NCBI GenBank assembly: GCA_964643965.1 | Contig: CAZXVH010000017.1 | Location: 1 to 62,287 of the forward strand | Direction of reading: 5' to 3' | Source of the DNA: GCA-2746795 sp964643965 | Lineage (GTDB): Bacteria; Chloroflexota; Anaerolineae; Promineifilales; Promineifilaceae | DNA length: 62,287 nt | Shown here: positions 52,461 through 59,834 of the stretch, one piece after another | Numbering within the stretch: position 1 is the first letter of the stretch | How the letters are laid out: each line of letters opens with the position of its first letter | Translations under genes and position numbers: made by a program | Notes under the pieces: model-generated | Seen by the model: only the letters and a program-made list of their open reading frames with translations | The model's database searches: none | What the model was told of the DNA's origin: nothing

Positions 52461-53558
52461 ATGACGCAAAGAAAATTAAGGATATCCAGACGACAAGAAA
52501 TGGCAGAAAAATGGCGTCCCTTGTATGAGGCAGCCGACCGCATCAAAAAACTGGCTCCCTGGGATTGGATGGAAGAGATCGATATTTTCGGCGTGAAAGA
52601 CCCCGAGTCCGGCGAAATTGGTTTTGTGAGCATCATGGGCTTGTTGGGTGAACATTTATGCGTTGGCGTCTATCTGGGGGCCAATGCCTTGCATAAATTT
52701 TGGGCGCTGTCGGAAATGGCTGAGGATGATGACGAAGAGTTTCTCACCGGGCTGGAAATAGCCAGTTACCTGCTTTCTATTCCGCAAATGCAGGCATCCT
52801 TTGAAAACCAGGAGATGGTTACGAAAGAAGACGCCGGTATCATGCGTAAACTCAAGTTAAATTACAGCGGCCTGACAGATTATCCCATTTTTCGCAATAT
52901 CTACCCCGGTTGTCCACCCAACCTTTTAGATGTGGAGAGAATCCCCTTTTTAACCCATATACTGGAACAAACGCTGGATGTGGCCTCTCGTTTCGAAGAA
53001 GATGAGAGCTTACTCTACCCTGACGATGTGGGGGATGACGAAATGTATTTGCTGCGAGTATCCAGTGAGCAGGACGGCAAACTGGTCTGGAGAGATGAGA
53101 TCACACCTATCCCGGAACCGACGCCACAATTCATTTCTATCGAGATTGATAAAGACGCCTTTGAAGCGTTACAAAACGCGCCACGCATCGGTAATTCCGT
53201 GGAAATTGATGCATTTATGCTGCCTACGCCTATAGAAGAAAGGGGGATGGAACGGCCGTTTTTCCCCTATCCGCTGCTGGTTGTAGACAGTGACAGTGGC
53301 ATGGTGTTGTCCCATGACATGCTGACGCCGTTGCCCAGCCTGGAGGCAATGTACGGCGAGGTCCCGCAGAAAGTTATTGACTTGCTCTTGCAACACAACA
53401 TCGTGCCCTATGAAATCCATACCCAAAGGACGGAGTTAACGATCCCCCTCACACAACTATTTGATCAGCTAAATGTGCCGGTGGTGGAACGGCCGTTTTT
53501 GCCAATGCTAGATGAAGCCAAAGAGACCATGTTGGAGTTTTTAAATGAGGGTTTTTAA
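52461..53558 (+). CDS. conserved hypothetical protein, possibly DUF6930/DUF7309-like
   Basis: This 365-residue soluble acidic protein has an N-terminal part WMEEIDIFGVKDPESGEIGFVSIMG followed by GLLGEHLCVGVYLGANAL, a middle part RKLKLNYSGLTDYPIFRNIYPG and a C-terminal part with RPFFPYPLLVVDSDSGMVLSHDM. It resembles uncharacterised proteins with DUF7309 and DUF6930 regions, but I am not certain of the label. The SD AGGAG precedes the ATG. It is the first gene of the accessory island. Confidence 0.65.
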   Translation: MTQRKLRISRRQEMAEKWRPLYEAADRIKKLAPWDWMEEIDIFGVKDPESGEIGFVSIMGLLGEHLCVGVYLGANALHKFWALSEMAEDDDEEFLTGLEIASYLLSIPQMQASFENQEMVTKEDAGIMRKLKLNYSGLTDYPIFRNIYPGCPPNLLDVERIPFLTHILEQTLDVASRFEEDESLLYPDDVGDDEMYLLRVSSEQDGKLVWRDEITPIPEPTPQFISIEIDKDAFEALQNAPRIGNSVEIDAFMLPTPIEERGMERPFFPYPLLVVDSDSGMVLSHDMLTPLPSLEAMYGEVPQKVIDLLLQHNIVPYEIHTQRTELTIPLTQLFDQLNVPVVERPFLPMLDEAKETMLEFLNEGF

Positions 53559-53615
53559 GGGGTGAAATGAGGTGAGTGGGTGAAATGTGACCCACTCACT
53601 ACAAAGCCAGCCAAC

Positions 53616-53640
53616 AACGGCCGTTCTCGCCAACCATCCA
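53616..53640 (+). repeat. single copy of the 46-bp palindrome-core repeat
   Basis: AACGGCCGTT followed by CTCGCCAACCATCCACACC, the first of the accessory-island repeat units, just before the first coil-protein gene. Confidence 0.7.
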
Positions 53641-53677
53641 CACCCTATGTTACAATTTAGTCAGCGAGGTACAAAAA

Positions 53678-54073
53678 ATGACACTTCAAACAAATGATTC
53701 ATCCTCACAACTGATTTTGCAGCGCATAGACGCCATCATTTCTGAATTACAGGCATTAAAACGACAGGTTTCAACTATTCAGCCTGATGAGTCTGAGTCC
53801 CTTGTTGTGCCACCCGCAGAAGAAGATTCTCAGGTTGAGCGGGAAAAGAAAGCTTATTTGCAACTTTATCCTCAACTGAAAAAGCAATATGCCGGTCAAT
53901 ATGTGGCGATTCATAACAGCCAACTTGTGGATCATGACATAGATTATGGCGCCCTATTTGAGCGTATTGACGACCGATTTCCTGACACATTTGTTTGGCT
54001 AACGTGCGTTGAAGCTGAACCAATGGGAACAATTGTGGTGCGTTCTCCTCGATTTGTTAGAGAAGAAGCATGA
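53678..54073 (+). CDS. coil-headed protein with DUF5678-like domain, partner of the retropepsin
   Basis: This is a 131-residue protein. The first 38 residues form a coiled coil (LILQRIDAIISELQALKRQV) nearly identical to that of the PIN-module protein at 54601. The second half (GQYVAIHNSQLVDHDIDYGA and VWLTCVEAEP) matches a DUF5678-like fold. It overlaps the retropepsin gene by 4 nt (ATGA), so the two are co-translated like a TA pair. An extended -10 (TGTTACAAT) lies upstream at about 53648. Confidence 0.65.
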   Translation: MTLQTNDSSSQLILQRIDAIISELQALKRQVSTIQPDESESLVVPPAEEDSQVEREKKAYLQLYPQLKKQYAGQYVAIHNSQLVDHDIDYGALFERIDDRFPDTFVWLTCVEAEPMGTIVVRSPRFVREEA

Positions 54074-54471
54074 TTATCCATAGCCATGACTATAATTCCC
54101 GTTATTTTCCCGCCATGCCCATCATTGAAATACGGTTGCGGCGTCGCGCCGGTCAAGAACCGCTAACCTTAAAAGCTGTGGTTGATTCTGGCGCTGACGC
54201 TACCATGATTCCCTTACGTTATTTGCGTCAGTTACAGGCCAGAAAAGGTCAAACGAAGTGGTTGTCTGGCATTACGGGTGACCGTTACGAAGTGGACCGT
54301 TACGAAGTGGACATGTATACAGTTGCCCTCCAAATTGGTGAACAACCTGTCTGCTATCTTGATGTCGTGGGTACAGAAAATCGAGATGAACTGATTGTAG
54401 GGCGTGATCTCTTGAATCAATATATCGTGACTTTAAATGCCCCTGCCCATACCGTAGAAATTTCATTGTAA
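54070..54471 (+). CDS. retropepsin-like aspartic protease (clan AA)
   Basis: This is a 133-residue single-domain protein. VVDSGADATMIP is the D-S/T-G-A catalytic loop of retroviral-type proteases, which work as dimers, and IVGRDLLNQYIV is the second conserved strand. A 15-bp direct repeat (GACCGTTACGAAGTG twice) duplicates D-R-Y-E-V in the flap region. It overlaps the upstream coil/DUF5678-like gene by ATGA. Such pairs are common in cyanobacteria and Chloroflexota; the substrate is unknown, the partner being one candidate. Confidence 0.75.
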   Translation: MIIHSHDYNSRYFPAMPIIEIRLRRRAGQEPLTLKAVVDSGADATMIPLRYLRQLQARKGQTKWLSGITGDRYEVDRYEVDMYTVALQIGEQPVCYLDVVGTENRDELIVGRDLLNQYIVTLNAPAHTVEISL

Positions 54472-54481
54472 ATAGAAACAC

Positions 54482-54537
54482 AACGGCCATTCTCCCCAAG
54501 CACCTCGCATCATAAAAACCACCCGACATTTCGGCCA
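54482..54537 (+). repeat. degenerate copy of the 46-bp repeat
   Basis: AACGGCCATT followed by CTCCCCAAGCACCTCGCAT and a trailing ACCACCCGAC. The palindrome is mutated at one base. Confidence 0.65.
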
Positions 54538-54600
54538 GCTAATACCTGTTTCACAGCGAACATTGCATATGTTACAATTCCGATAGTGAGGTATTGACCT

Positions 54601-54816
54601 ATGATGCTACAAACAAATGACTCATCTCCAAAAGAGATTTTACAGCGCATCGACGCCATTATTTCTGAATTACAGGTGTTGAGGCAGCAGGTTTTGACCA
54701 TTCAACCACCTGATGTCCCATCAGCAAACCTTGTGGAGGAACTGGCTGGGTCGTTAGGTCAAGGAACTTGGGATGAATACGATCCTGATCTTGATTGGAA
54801 ACGGTTTGACACATGA
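54601..54816 (+). CDS. coil-headed antitoxin-like protein
   Basis: This is a 71-residue protein. The N-terminus QTNDSSPKEILQRIDAII and SELQVLRQQVLTIQ is a paralogue of the protein at 53678; the tail NLVEELAGSLGQGTWDEYD is acidic. Its stop overlaps the PIN gene start by ATGA, the classic antitoxin-toxin arrangement. The upstream spacer repeats the TATGTTACAAT promoter word. The coil probably mediates oligomerisation, with the tail binding the toxin. Confidence 0.65.
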   Translation: MMLQTNDSSPKEILQRIDAIISELQVLRQQVLTIQPPDVPSANLVEELAGSLGQGTWDEYDPDLDWKRFDT

Positions 54817-55313
54817 CACAATCTGTTACCGCTTTTAATGGACAGACGATTTACCTGGATACCATGATCCCTTATGCGCTATTGCGCAACATTGACCCCC
54901 AAGCTGCTAAAAATTTATTTCAACGATTGCAAGAGGGCGAATTCCGTGCGTTTACATCAGTGCTAACATTTGATGAATTAGCTTACCGGCTTTTACTGGC
55001 GGCTATTCGTGATAATTATCCTGGGAATCCGCTTGATCAATTGCGTCAGAATGAAGTGCAGCTAATTGAGACCTATTCCCCAAAAATCGCGGCGCAACTT
55101 CAAGGATTACAAACCTTTCCCAATTTAACCCTGCTCGATGTGACAACGACTGACATCACACAAATGAATCAACTGATGCAACAGCATCATCTACGACCGC
55201 GAGATGCCCTGCATCTGGCTGCTATGCATAAATGCAACTGTTTTAATCTTGTAAGCCAAGACGCAGATTTCGACGATGTGCCATACCTTCATCGGTTTAC
55301 GCTGAACGAATAA
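54813..55313 (+). CDS. PIN-domain ribonuclease toxin
   Basis: This 166-residue PIN-fold protein carries acidic residues in YLDTMIPYALL, FTSVLTFDELAYRLL, RPRDALHLAAM and SQDADFDDV. These positions bind metal in VapC-type RNases. It follows a coil antitoxin with a 4-nt overlap. The target RNA is not predictable from sequence. A block of repeat units begins at its stop codon. Confidence 0.75.
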   Translation: MTQSVTAFNGQTIYLDTMIPYALLRNIDPQAAKNLFQRLQEGEFRAFTSVLTFDELAYRLLLAAIRDNYPGNPLDQLRQNEVQLIETYSPKIAAQLQGLQTFPNLTLLDVTTTDITQMNQLMQQHHLRPRDALHLAAMHKCNCFNLVSQDADFDDVPYLHRFTLNE

Positions 55314-55430
55314 CGGCCGTTCTCCCCAACCACCTCGCACACCACAGCACCCAGCCGACAACGGCCGTTCTCCCCAAGCACCCCCCGCCACAACACCAAC
55401 CTACAATGGCCGCTCCCCCCCCAACTCCGA
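55312..55430 (+). repeat. palindrome-core repeat, about 3 units
   Basis: Cores at 55312-55321, 55360-55369 and a degenerate one (AATGGCCGCT) at 55405-55414; spacings 48 and 45 bp. It lies between a PIN module and the HigBA module. Confidence 0.85.
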
Positions 55431-55481
55431 TGGAAGAAAACCAAACTGTATGGTTTAATTTAATGGAATATTAGTTTCACC

Positions 55482-55509
55482 TTGTGCAATATACCTTTAA
55501 AGTTATAAT
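55482..55509 (+). promoter_or_regulatory. sigma70-type promoter of the HigBA module
   Basis: TTGTGC (55482-55487), 16-nt spacer, TATAAT (55504-55509). The predicted start site near 55516 supports the start codon at 55526. Confidence 0.55.
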
Positions 55510-55525
55510 GAGTGGTGAGCAGCGT

Positions 55526-55882
55526 ATGAAAGAGCCTTCATCAAATTGGCAGATTGAGTTCTACACCGATAGCCACAATAACAGTCCTGTCATTAATTTC
55601 CTTAACACACTCACCGCAGAAGAAAAGGTGAAAATACGAAATCAGCTTCGGCTTTTACGCGAATTTGGTGTTCGACTGGGAATGCCGCAAGCCAGACCGC
55701 TCAAAGGCCACAAACCTTTGTGGGAACTACGGCCAATGCCCAATCGCCTAATCTATGTGGCGATGCGTGGCAAACGATTTGTTATCTTGCACGCATTCAC
55801 GAAGAAAAGCCAGAAAACGCCGCCAAAGGAAATCAAAATTGCGGAAAGACGTTATCAGCAGTTGCAAGATAGGGAGAAATAA
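55526..55882 (+). CDS. higB: HigB/RelE-like (Gp49-type) toxin
   Basis: This is a 118-residue protein with WQIEFYTDSHNNSPVINFLN, a basic middle (KVKIRNQLRLLREFG) and the typical core PLKGHKPLWELRPMPNRLIYVAM then KRFVILHAFTKKSQKTPPKEI, the Gp49/HigB fold that cleaves mRNA on the ribosome. Upstream TTG 55484 and ATG 55508 are alternatives, but the promoter places the mRNA start past both. It is followed after 2 nt by an XRE antitoxin, the inverted order typical of HigBA. Confidence 0.85.
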   Translation: MKEPSSNWQIEFYTDSHNNSPVINFLNTLTAEEKVKIRNQLRLLREFGVRLGMPQARPLKGHKPLWELRPMPNRLIYVAMRGKRFVILHAFTKKSQKTPPKEIKIAERRYQQLQDREK

Positions 55883-55884
55883 CG

Positions 55885-56163
55885 ATGACAAACATCTCTT
55901 TTGAAGCGTGGGAAACCGAACAATTACAAGACCCTGAATTCCGTGAAATTGCGGAATCAATGGAGCCTGGACATCAGGTGGCTCGTTTACGCATCCAAAG
56001 AGGGCTGACGCAAACCGAATTAGCAGACATGGTAGGAACGCATCAATCGAGCATTGCCCGGCTGGAAAGCGGCCGGGTGGCTCCCCGTGTTTCCTTCTTG
56101 CAAAAAGTGGTCGAAGCGCTGGGTGGCGAATTAGAAATCAAAATATCTTACGGCACGATGTAG
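55885..56163 (+). CDS. higA: HigA-type XRE antitoxin
   Basis: This is a 92-residue protein with a helix-turn-helix (ARLRIQRGLTQTELADMVG then HQSSIARLESGRVAP, about 32-65). The N-terminal LQDPEFREIAESM part probably neutralises the toxin. It likely represses the promoter at 55482. It is directly downstream of HigB. A block of repeat units starts at the stop codon. Confidence 0.87.
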   Translation: MTNISFEAWETEQLQDPEFREIAESMEPGHQVARLRIQRGLTQTELADMVGTHQSSIARLESGRVAPRVSFLQKVVEALGGELEIKISYGTM

Positions 56164-56164
56164 T

Positions 56165-56256
56165 AACGGCCGTTCTCCCCAACCACCTCGCACCACAACA
56201 ACCATCAAACAACGGCCGTTATCCCCATCTTCCCTCATTATTAATCAACACCGAAC
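56165..56256 (+). repeat. palindrome-core repeat, 2 units
   Basis: Cores at 56165-56174 and 56211-56220 (46 bp apart), the second unit decaying. A lone palindrome follows at 56309-56318. Confidence 0.85.
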
Positions 56257-56707
56257 GAATAACGAGACACCCCCATCCCTTCATTTCTAAATCCACTGTT
56301 GTCATCATAACGGCCGTTTCCCTTCCCCTTTTCTTCCGCTATAATTCCCCCATCATGTTGCCTAAAGATTGGTTCAATCTAGCGCTGAGAAACGGCCACA
56401 GCCACCCTCAATGCCGCTCAAGAAAAAGAAAAGTCAGAAGCGCAGCGAGCCACCAAAGAACGGGACGCCGCGCTGGACGCGCTGGAAGATTGGTACACAG
56501 AGTTCCGCGAACTGTCGCTCATAGCCTTGGAAGATGATTCTCAACGGCTGGAAGCGTTGGGGCTGGGCAGTATTCCGTAGGTAAGTCAACCAACTTCCTT
56601 TCTAAATCCGTTATCGCCACCAACAGTTGTTTGTCTGTTCCTTGAAAGTTCGTGCTATACTGTGTTTCGTCCAACAGATTAACCAGTCAATTAGTAAAAG
56701 GATTATA
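56257..56707. other. spacer with pseudogene before the HNH gene
   Basis: It holds one lone palindrome (56309), a gene relic (56355-56580) and an extended -10 (TGC-TATACT at 56653-56661) that probably serves the HNH gene. Nothing else was recognised. Confidence 0.5.
56355..56580 (+). pseudogene. relic of a small conserved coiled-coil protein
   Basis: An ATG frame (MLPKDWFNLAL) breaks after a dozen codons. From 56392, in another frame, comes TATATLNAAQEKEKSEAQRA and then ALDALEDWYTEFRELSLIAL, DDSQRLEALGLGSIP and a stop at 56578. The start and end resemble those of a small Chloroflexota hypothetical protein as I remember it. The gene has therefore lost its middle or suffered a frameshift. Confidence 0.5.
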
Positions 56708-57739
56708 ATGGCAAAAACAACGCACAGAGATATATTGTTTGATAATCACGCGCAAGATTTAAAGAGCATATTGCCAGGAATTCAAGATATCTTTGTCTGC
56801 CCGATTTGCTTCCAACATTTTTTTCGTGAAAGTATTGAAAATAATTTAGTTGATATTGGTCATGTATGGCCAAATTATTTTAGAGAAAAAAGTGAAAAGG
56901 CAAAGCATCAACAAGTTTTATTGTGCAAAAAATGTAATTCAAGTGCCGGTAGCTCTGGCGATGAGATTATGCAAGCATTTGCAAAGATTCATGAAGGACA
57001 AAAAAGAGGGGAGCTTGGATTGCGCAAAATAAGAGTTACAAAATCTAAAAATCCGTGGGAAGGTATTGAACTTGAAGCTTATATTCTTGAAAAAGGGGGG
57101 AATAATTTCCGTTTAGCTTTCCCTGGATATAGTAAGCCAAGCCAGAGGAAACATTATGAAGAACAGAGAAAAAAGTTTCAACAGTTTTCCGATACAGACC
57201 CTGTTACTATTACTATTTACCCACCAAGAGGGAAACCTGGTAACCCTTTTGGGAATCCTACCAATACCCTACTAACACAAGCAGGATTTCTTACATCAGC
57301 CTATTTGCTAGCATTTTTTGAATATGGTTACCGATATATTATGCAAACCAGTCTTGATCCTGTGCGTGAATATATCCTACAATCGTTTGAGAAAAAGGTG
57401 GATGAAAGATTGAATTTCGATAATTCAAAGAATCTTTGCTTCCAGATATGTTCTGATCCTTCTCATTATTGTGTGGATCCAGAAATTTACCTTGTAATTC
57501 CGGCTGACGAAAATGTCCCATTCTATCAAGAGACTAGATTTCTGGACTTTCATGTTAGGCTCCCTGTGCCTTCATTTTTCCCTGGTGTAAGTCGCCATGA
57601 TTTGATAACCGAATTTGTAGCCTTGGGTGAACAGTCTTTAGGTGAATATGAAAAAGGATTTTCTATAAATATTGGGCGAACGTTTGTTTCTAACCTGGAT
57701 CACCCACGTCTAATCGAATTACAAAACTTGTTCATATAA
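56708..57739 (+). CDS. HNH-type endonuclease-like protein
   Basis: This is a 343-residue protein. C31-P-I-C34, H52 (DIGHVWP) and C73-K-K-C76-N77 (LLCKKCNSSAGSSGDE) form a zinc-stabilised HNH nuclease core near the N-terminus. The remaining 250 residues are unlike anything I recognise (parts: YPPRGKPGNPFGNPTNTLL, GFSINIGRTFVSNL) and may recognise the target. The gene is strongly AT-rich compared with the core genes and has no palindrome copy. An SD AAAAGGA precedes ATG 56708. It may be a defence or mobile nuclease. Confidence 0.65.
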   Translation: MAKTTHRDILFDNHAQDLKSILPGIQDIFVCPICFQHFFRESIENNLVDIGHVWPNYFREKSEKAKHQQVLLCKKCNSSAGSSGDEIMQAFAKIHEGQKRGELGLRKIRVTKSKNPWEGIELEAYILEKGGNNFRLAFPGYSKPSQRKHYEEQRKKFQQFSDTDPVTITIYPPRGKPGNPFGNPTNTLLTQAGFLTSAYLLAFFEYGYRYIMQTSLDPVREYILQSFEKKVDERLNFDNSKNLCFQICSDPSHYCVDPEIYLVIPADENVPFYQETRFLDFHVRLPVPSFFPGVSRHDLITEFVALGEQSLGEYEKGFSINIGRTFVSNLDHPRLIELQNLFI

Positions 57740-57777
57740 ATATTGCGAGTTACGATTTTCCCCCATCCCCAAAATAA

Positions 57778-57807
57778 AAAGAGGACACTCTGAAAAGCAT
57801 CCTCTTT
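57778..57807 (+). terminator. stem-loop after the HNH gene
   Basis: AAAGAGGA (57778-57785) pairs with TCCTCTTT (57800-57807), loop CACTCTGAAAAGCA. Almost the same element follows the Fic gene at 59031-59061. Confidence 0.7.
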
Positions 57808-57839
57808 CTAAATCACACGTTCGTTATCCTGCTTGTGGC

Positions 57840-57968
57840 CTAAATCCGCTCAAACAACTCGGCGGCGCCCATGCCACCACCAATACACATCGTCACCGGG
57901 CCATACCTCGCCTCGCGCCGCCGTTCACATTCGTCTTCGCTTCATCAAAGCCCAACTCCCCAAAAGCT
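57840..57968 (-). pseudogene. thiolase (acetyl-CoA acetyltransferase) C-terminal relic with internal deletion
   Basis: The minus strand reads AFGELGFDEAKTNVNGGA, the thiolase stretch that normally continues IALGHPIG. It then jumps frame at GGCGGCGC to RREARYGPVTMCIGGG and MGAAELFERI-stop, the exact thiolase C-terminus. About 30 codons between them are gone. Its 5' part is absent because the Fic promoter lies there. It marks a former thiolase locus overwritten by accessory genes. Confidence 0.8.
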
Positions 57969-58003
57969 GTACATTCGCCTAAAAATAGCCTATAATTAGG
58001 CGA
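57968..58003 (+). promoter_or_regulatory. Fic promoter with overlapping inverted-repeat operator
   Basis: TGTACA (57968-57973), 17-nt spacer, TATAAT (57991-57996). A perfect inverted repeat TCGCCTAA (57975-57982) and TTAGGCGA (57996-58003) brackets the -10 box and ends at the A of the ATG. Transcription would start at the ATG (leaderless). A protein bound here would block RNA polymerase. Confidence 0.65.
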
Positions 58004-59034
58004 TGAATCAATTTGATCCGCTCTATTCAATCTCCCCTCCTTTGCTATCAATGATCAAACGCATCACATTGCTGGTACACGAACTCAACCAACACGCTGT
58101 GCCAACTCTTGTGTTCATGCGCATGCACTCAGAAGCACGAGCCAGATCCACCTATGCCTCCACCAGCATTGAGGGCAATCCACTGCCTCTGACCGAGGTG
58201 AAACGATTGATTAAAGAACACCCAGTTCACATCCGTCAAAGTGAACAAGAAGTATTGAATTACAATCAAGTATTAAATGATCTAAATCAACAACTCGATC
58301 AACCATTAACCGCCGCGTTATTGCAACAAATTCATGCAGGTGTGATGTCGGCGTTGCTGCCTGACCACCAACTTGGAACATGGCGGCAAGAAGCTGTTAT
58401 CGTCTATGATCCTAGAGACCAGGAGATTGTTTACCTGCCCCCAGATTATGAAGATGTCCCCATCTTAATGGACGCACTGCTGGCATTTGTACAAAAGAAC
58501 CGTGATAGGTTAGATCCGTTATTACTGGCCGGGCTTTTCCATAAGCAAATGGCAATCATTCACCCGTTTATAGATGGAAACGGCCGCACCACTCGTTTAG
58601 CGACCAAAATATTGCTGGCAGGACTGGGAATCAACACCTTTAATTTATTTAGCTTTGAAAACTATTACAATCAAAATGTGACACGCTATTTTCAGCATGT
58701 CGGGTTATTTGGCAATTATTACGATCTCATACCGCAGCTTGATTTTACGCCCTGGCTTGTTTACTTTGCTGAGGGCATTTTAGATGAATTATTACGCATA
58801 CAAAAGCAGTTGATACAGTGGCAACTGTCGCCCGCTACCCAACTAAAGCCCCATCACCAGCAAATCCTAGACTATATCAATGAATATGGCTTCATCACCG
58901 ACCGCGATTATGCCCAACTGACAACAAGAGCCAAAGCCACGCGTACCATCGACTTTAATAAATTGATAGAACTGGGTTTGATTGAACGGCATGGCAAAGG
59001 ACCAGGGACGCATTACCGTCTTGTTATCAAATAA
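58003..59034 (+). CDS. Fic-domain AMP-transferase with N-terminal inhibitory motif and winged helix
   Basis: This is a 343-residue protein. The inhibitory motif S53-T-S-I-E57-G58 precedes the Fic core with the catalytic loop H187-PFIDGNGRTT-R198, which transfers AMP to target hydroxyls. A C-terminal winged helix (about 285-343: HHQQILDYINEYGFITDRDY and KLIELGLIERHGKGPGTHY) is typical of class II Fic proteins and may bind the inverted repeat at the gene's own promoter. One partial palindrome (AACGGCCGCA) lies in the Fic loop codons. The target is unknown. Confidence 0.9.
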   Translation: MNQFDPLYSISPPLLSMIKRITLLVHELNQHAVPTLVFMRMHSEARARSTYASTSIEGNPLPLTEVKRLIKEHPVHIRQSEQEVLNYNQVLNDLNQQLDQPLTAALLQQIHAGVMSALLPDHQLGTWRQEAVIVYDPRDQEIVYLPPDYEDVPILMDALLAFVQKNRDRLDPLLLAGLFHKQMAIIHPFIDGNGRTTRLATKILLAGLGINTFNLFSFENYYNQNVTRYFQHVGLFGNYYDLIPQLDFTPWLVYFAEGILDELLRIQKQLIQWQLSPATQLKPHHQQILDYINEYGFITDRDYAQLTTRAKATRTIDFNKLIELGLIERHGKGPGTHYRLVIK

Positions 59035-59061
59035 AAAGAGGGCGCTCTGAGCAGCATCCTC
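59031..59061 (+). terminator. stem-loop after the Fic gene
   Basis: AAAAAGAGGGCGCTCTGAGC then AGCATCCTCTC closely resembles the element at 57774-57807. The stem is shorter. Confidence 0.5.
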
Positions 59062-59112
59062 TCAGCTGGACGCTGTGATCGGCGTCCTCGCCGAGCCACG
59101 CCCCGCTTGCCA

Positions 59113-59353
59113 AACGGCCGTTCTCCCCATCACCCCACGCTACAAAAACCAACCCACAACGGCCGTTCTCCCAACCATCCCTCACCACAAAAACCACCCG
59201 ACAACGGCCGTTCTCCCCCATCACCCCACGCTACAAAAACCAGCCAACCGACAACGGCCGTTCCCCCCAATCATCTCGCGCCCCAAAACCCAGCAAACAA
59301 CGGCCGTTCTCCTATCAAACTCATATATGGAAAACGGACGGTAAACGGCCGTT
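59113..59353 (+). repeat. palindrome-core tandem repeat, 6 units
   Basis: Exact AACGGCCGTT cores at 59113, 59158, 59203, 59253, 59299 and 59344, spaced 45, 45, 50, 46 and 45 bp. The 50-bp unit has a duplicated CCAA. Between cores the C-rich text CTCCCC..ACC, then CAC..CACAAAAACCA.CC.AC, is conserved but degenerate. The 353-nt spacer 59035-59387 holds nothing else but the promoter at its end. Open frames here are by-products of the 45-bp period. Confidence 0.93.
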
Positions 59354-59381
59354 GTAGAAAAAATCAGGCGTATGCTATACT
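59352..59381 (+). promoter_or_regulatory. extended -10 promoter, leaderless PIN toxin mRNA
   Basis: TTGTAG (59352-59357), 18-nt spacer, TGC-TATACT (59373-59381). The ATG starts at 59388. The -35 overlaps the last palindrome of the array. Confidence 0.5.
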
Positions 59382-59387
59382 TTCAAC

Positions 59388-59834
59388 ATGAAAATATATC
59401 TGGATACATGCAGCCTTCAGCGGCCATTGGACAATAAAACGCAGATACGAATTGTCCTCGAAGCTGATGCTATATTGGGGATCATCGGCTTGTGTAACAC
59501 GGGCAAAATCGAGTTGATATCATCAGATATTTTGCTTTATGAGGTGAAACGAAACCCCAAAATCATACGCCGCAAATTTGGTTTGGATGTGCTATCGAAT
59601 GCAAACAAATTTATAAATCTGGATAAAACAATTGAACAGCAGGCAAAATTATTTGAAAAAGCAGGCATAAAACCATTGGATGCGTTACATTTGGCTTCGG
59701 CAGAAAAAGCTGAAGCAGATTATTTTTGCACTTGCGATGACAGATTTTTGAAGAAAGCAAAGCATATCGCCAGCTTGAAGTCGAAAGCGGTCAGTCCGCT
59801 TGAATTAATTCAGGAGTTAGAAAATGATAATTGA
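59388..59834 (+). CDS. PIN-domain (VapC-like) protein, first gene of a reversed module
   Basis: This 148-residue PIN protein has the acidic sites MKIYLDTCSLQRPLD, SSDILLYEVKRN, IKPLDALHLASAEKA and FCTCDDRFLKKA. It is AT-rich compared with core genes. The partner gene overlaps its end by 11 nt. The toxin comes first, the reverse of usual VapBC. Transcription appears leaderless. Confidence 0.78.
   Translation: MKIYLDTCSLQRPLDNKTQIRIVLEADAILGIIGLCNTGKIELISSDILLYEVKRNPKIIRRKFGLDVLSNANKFINLDKTIEQQAKLFEKAGIKPLDALHLASAEKAEADYFCTCDDRFLKKAKHIASLKSKAVSPLELIQELENDN

Noticed and set aside
59107..59391. Repeat-rich protein with NGRSP repeats
   Set aside because: The open frame exists only because several units are 45 bp long. 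It has no start signal and the same text is open on both strands.
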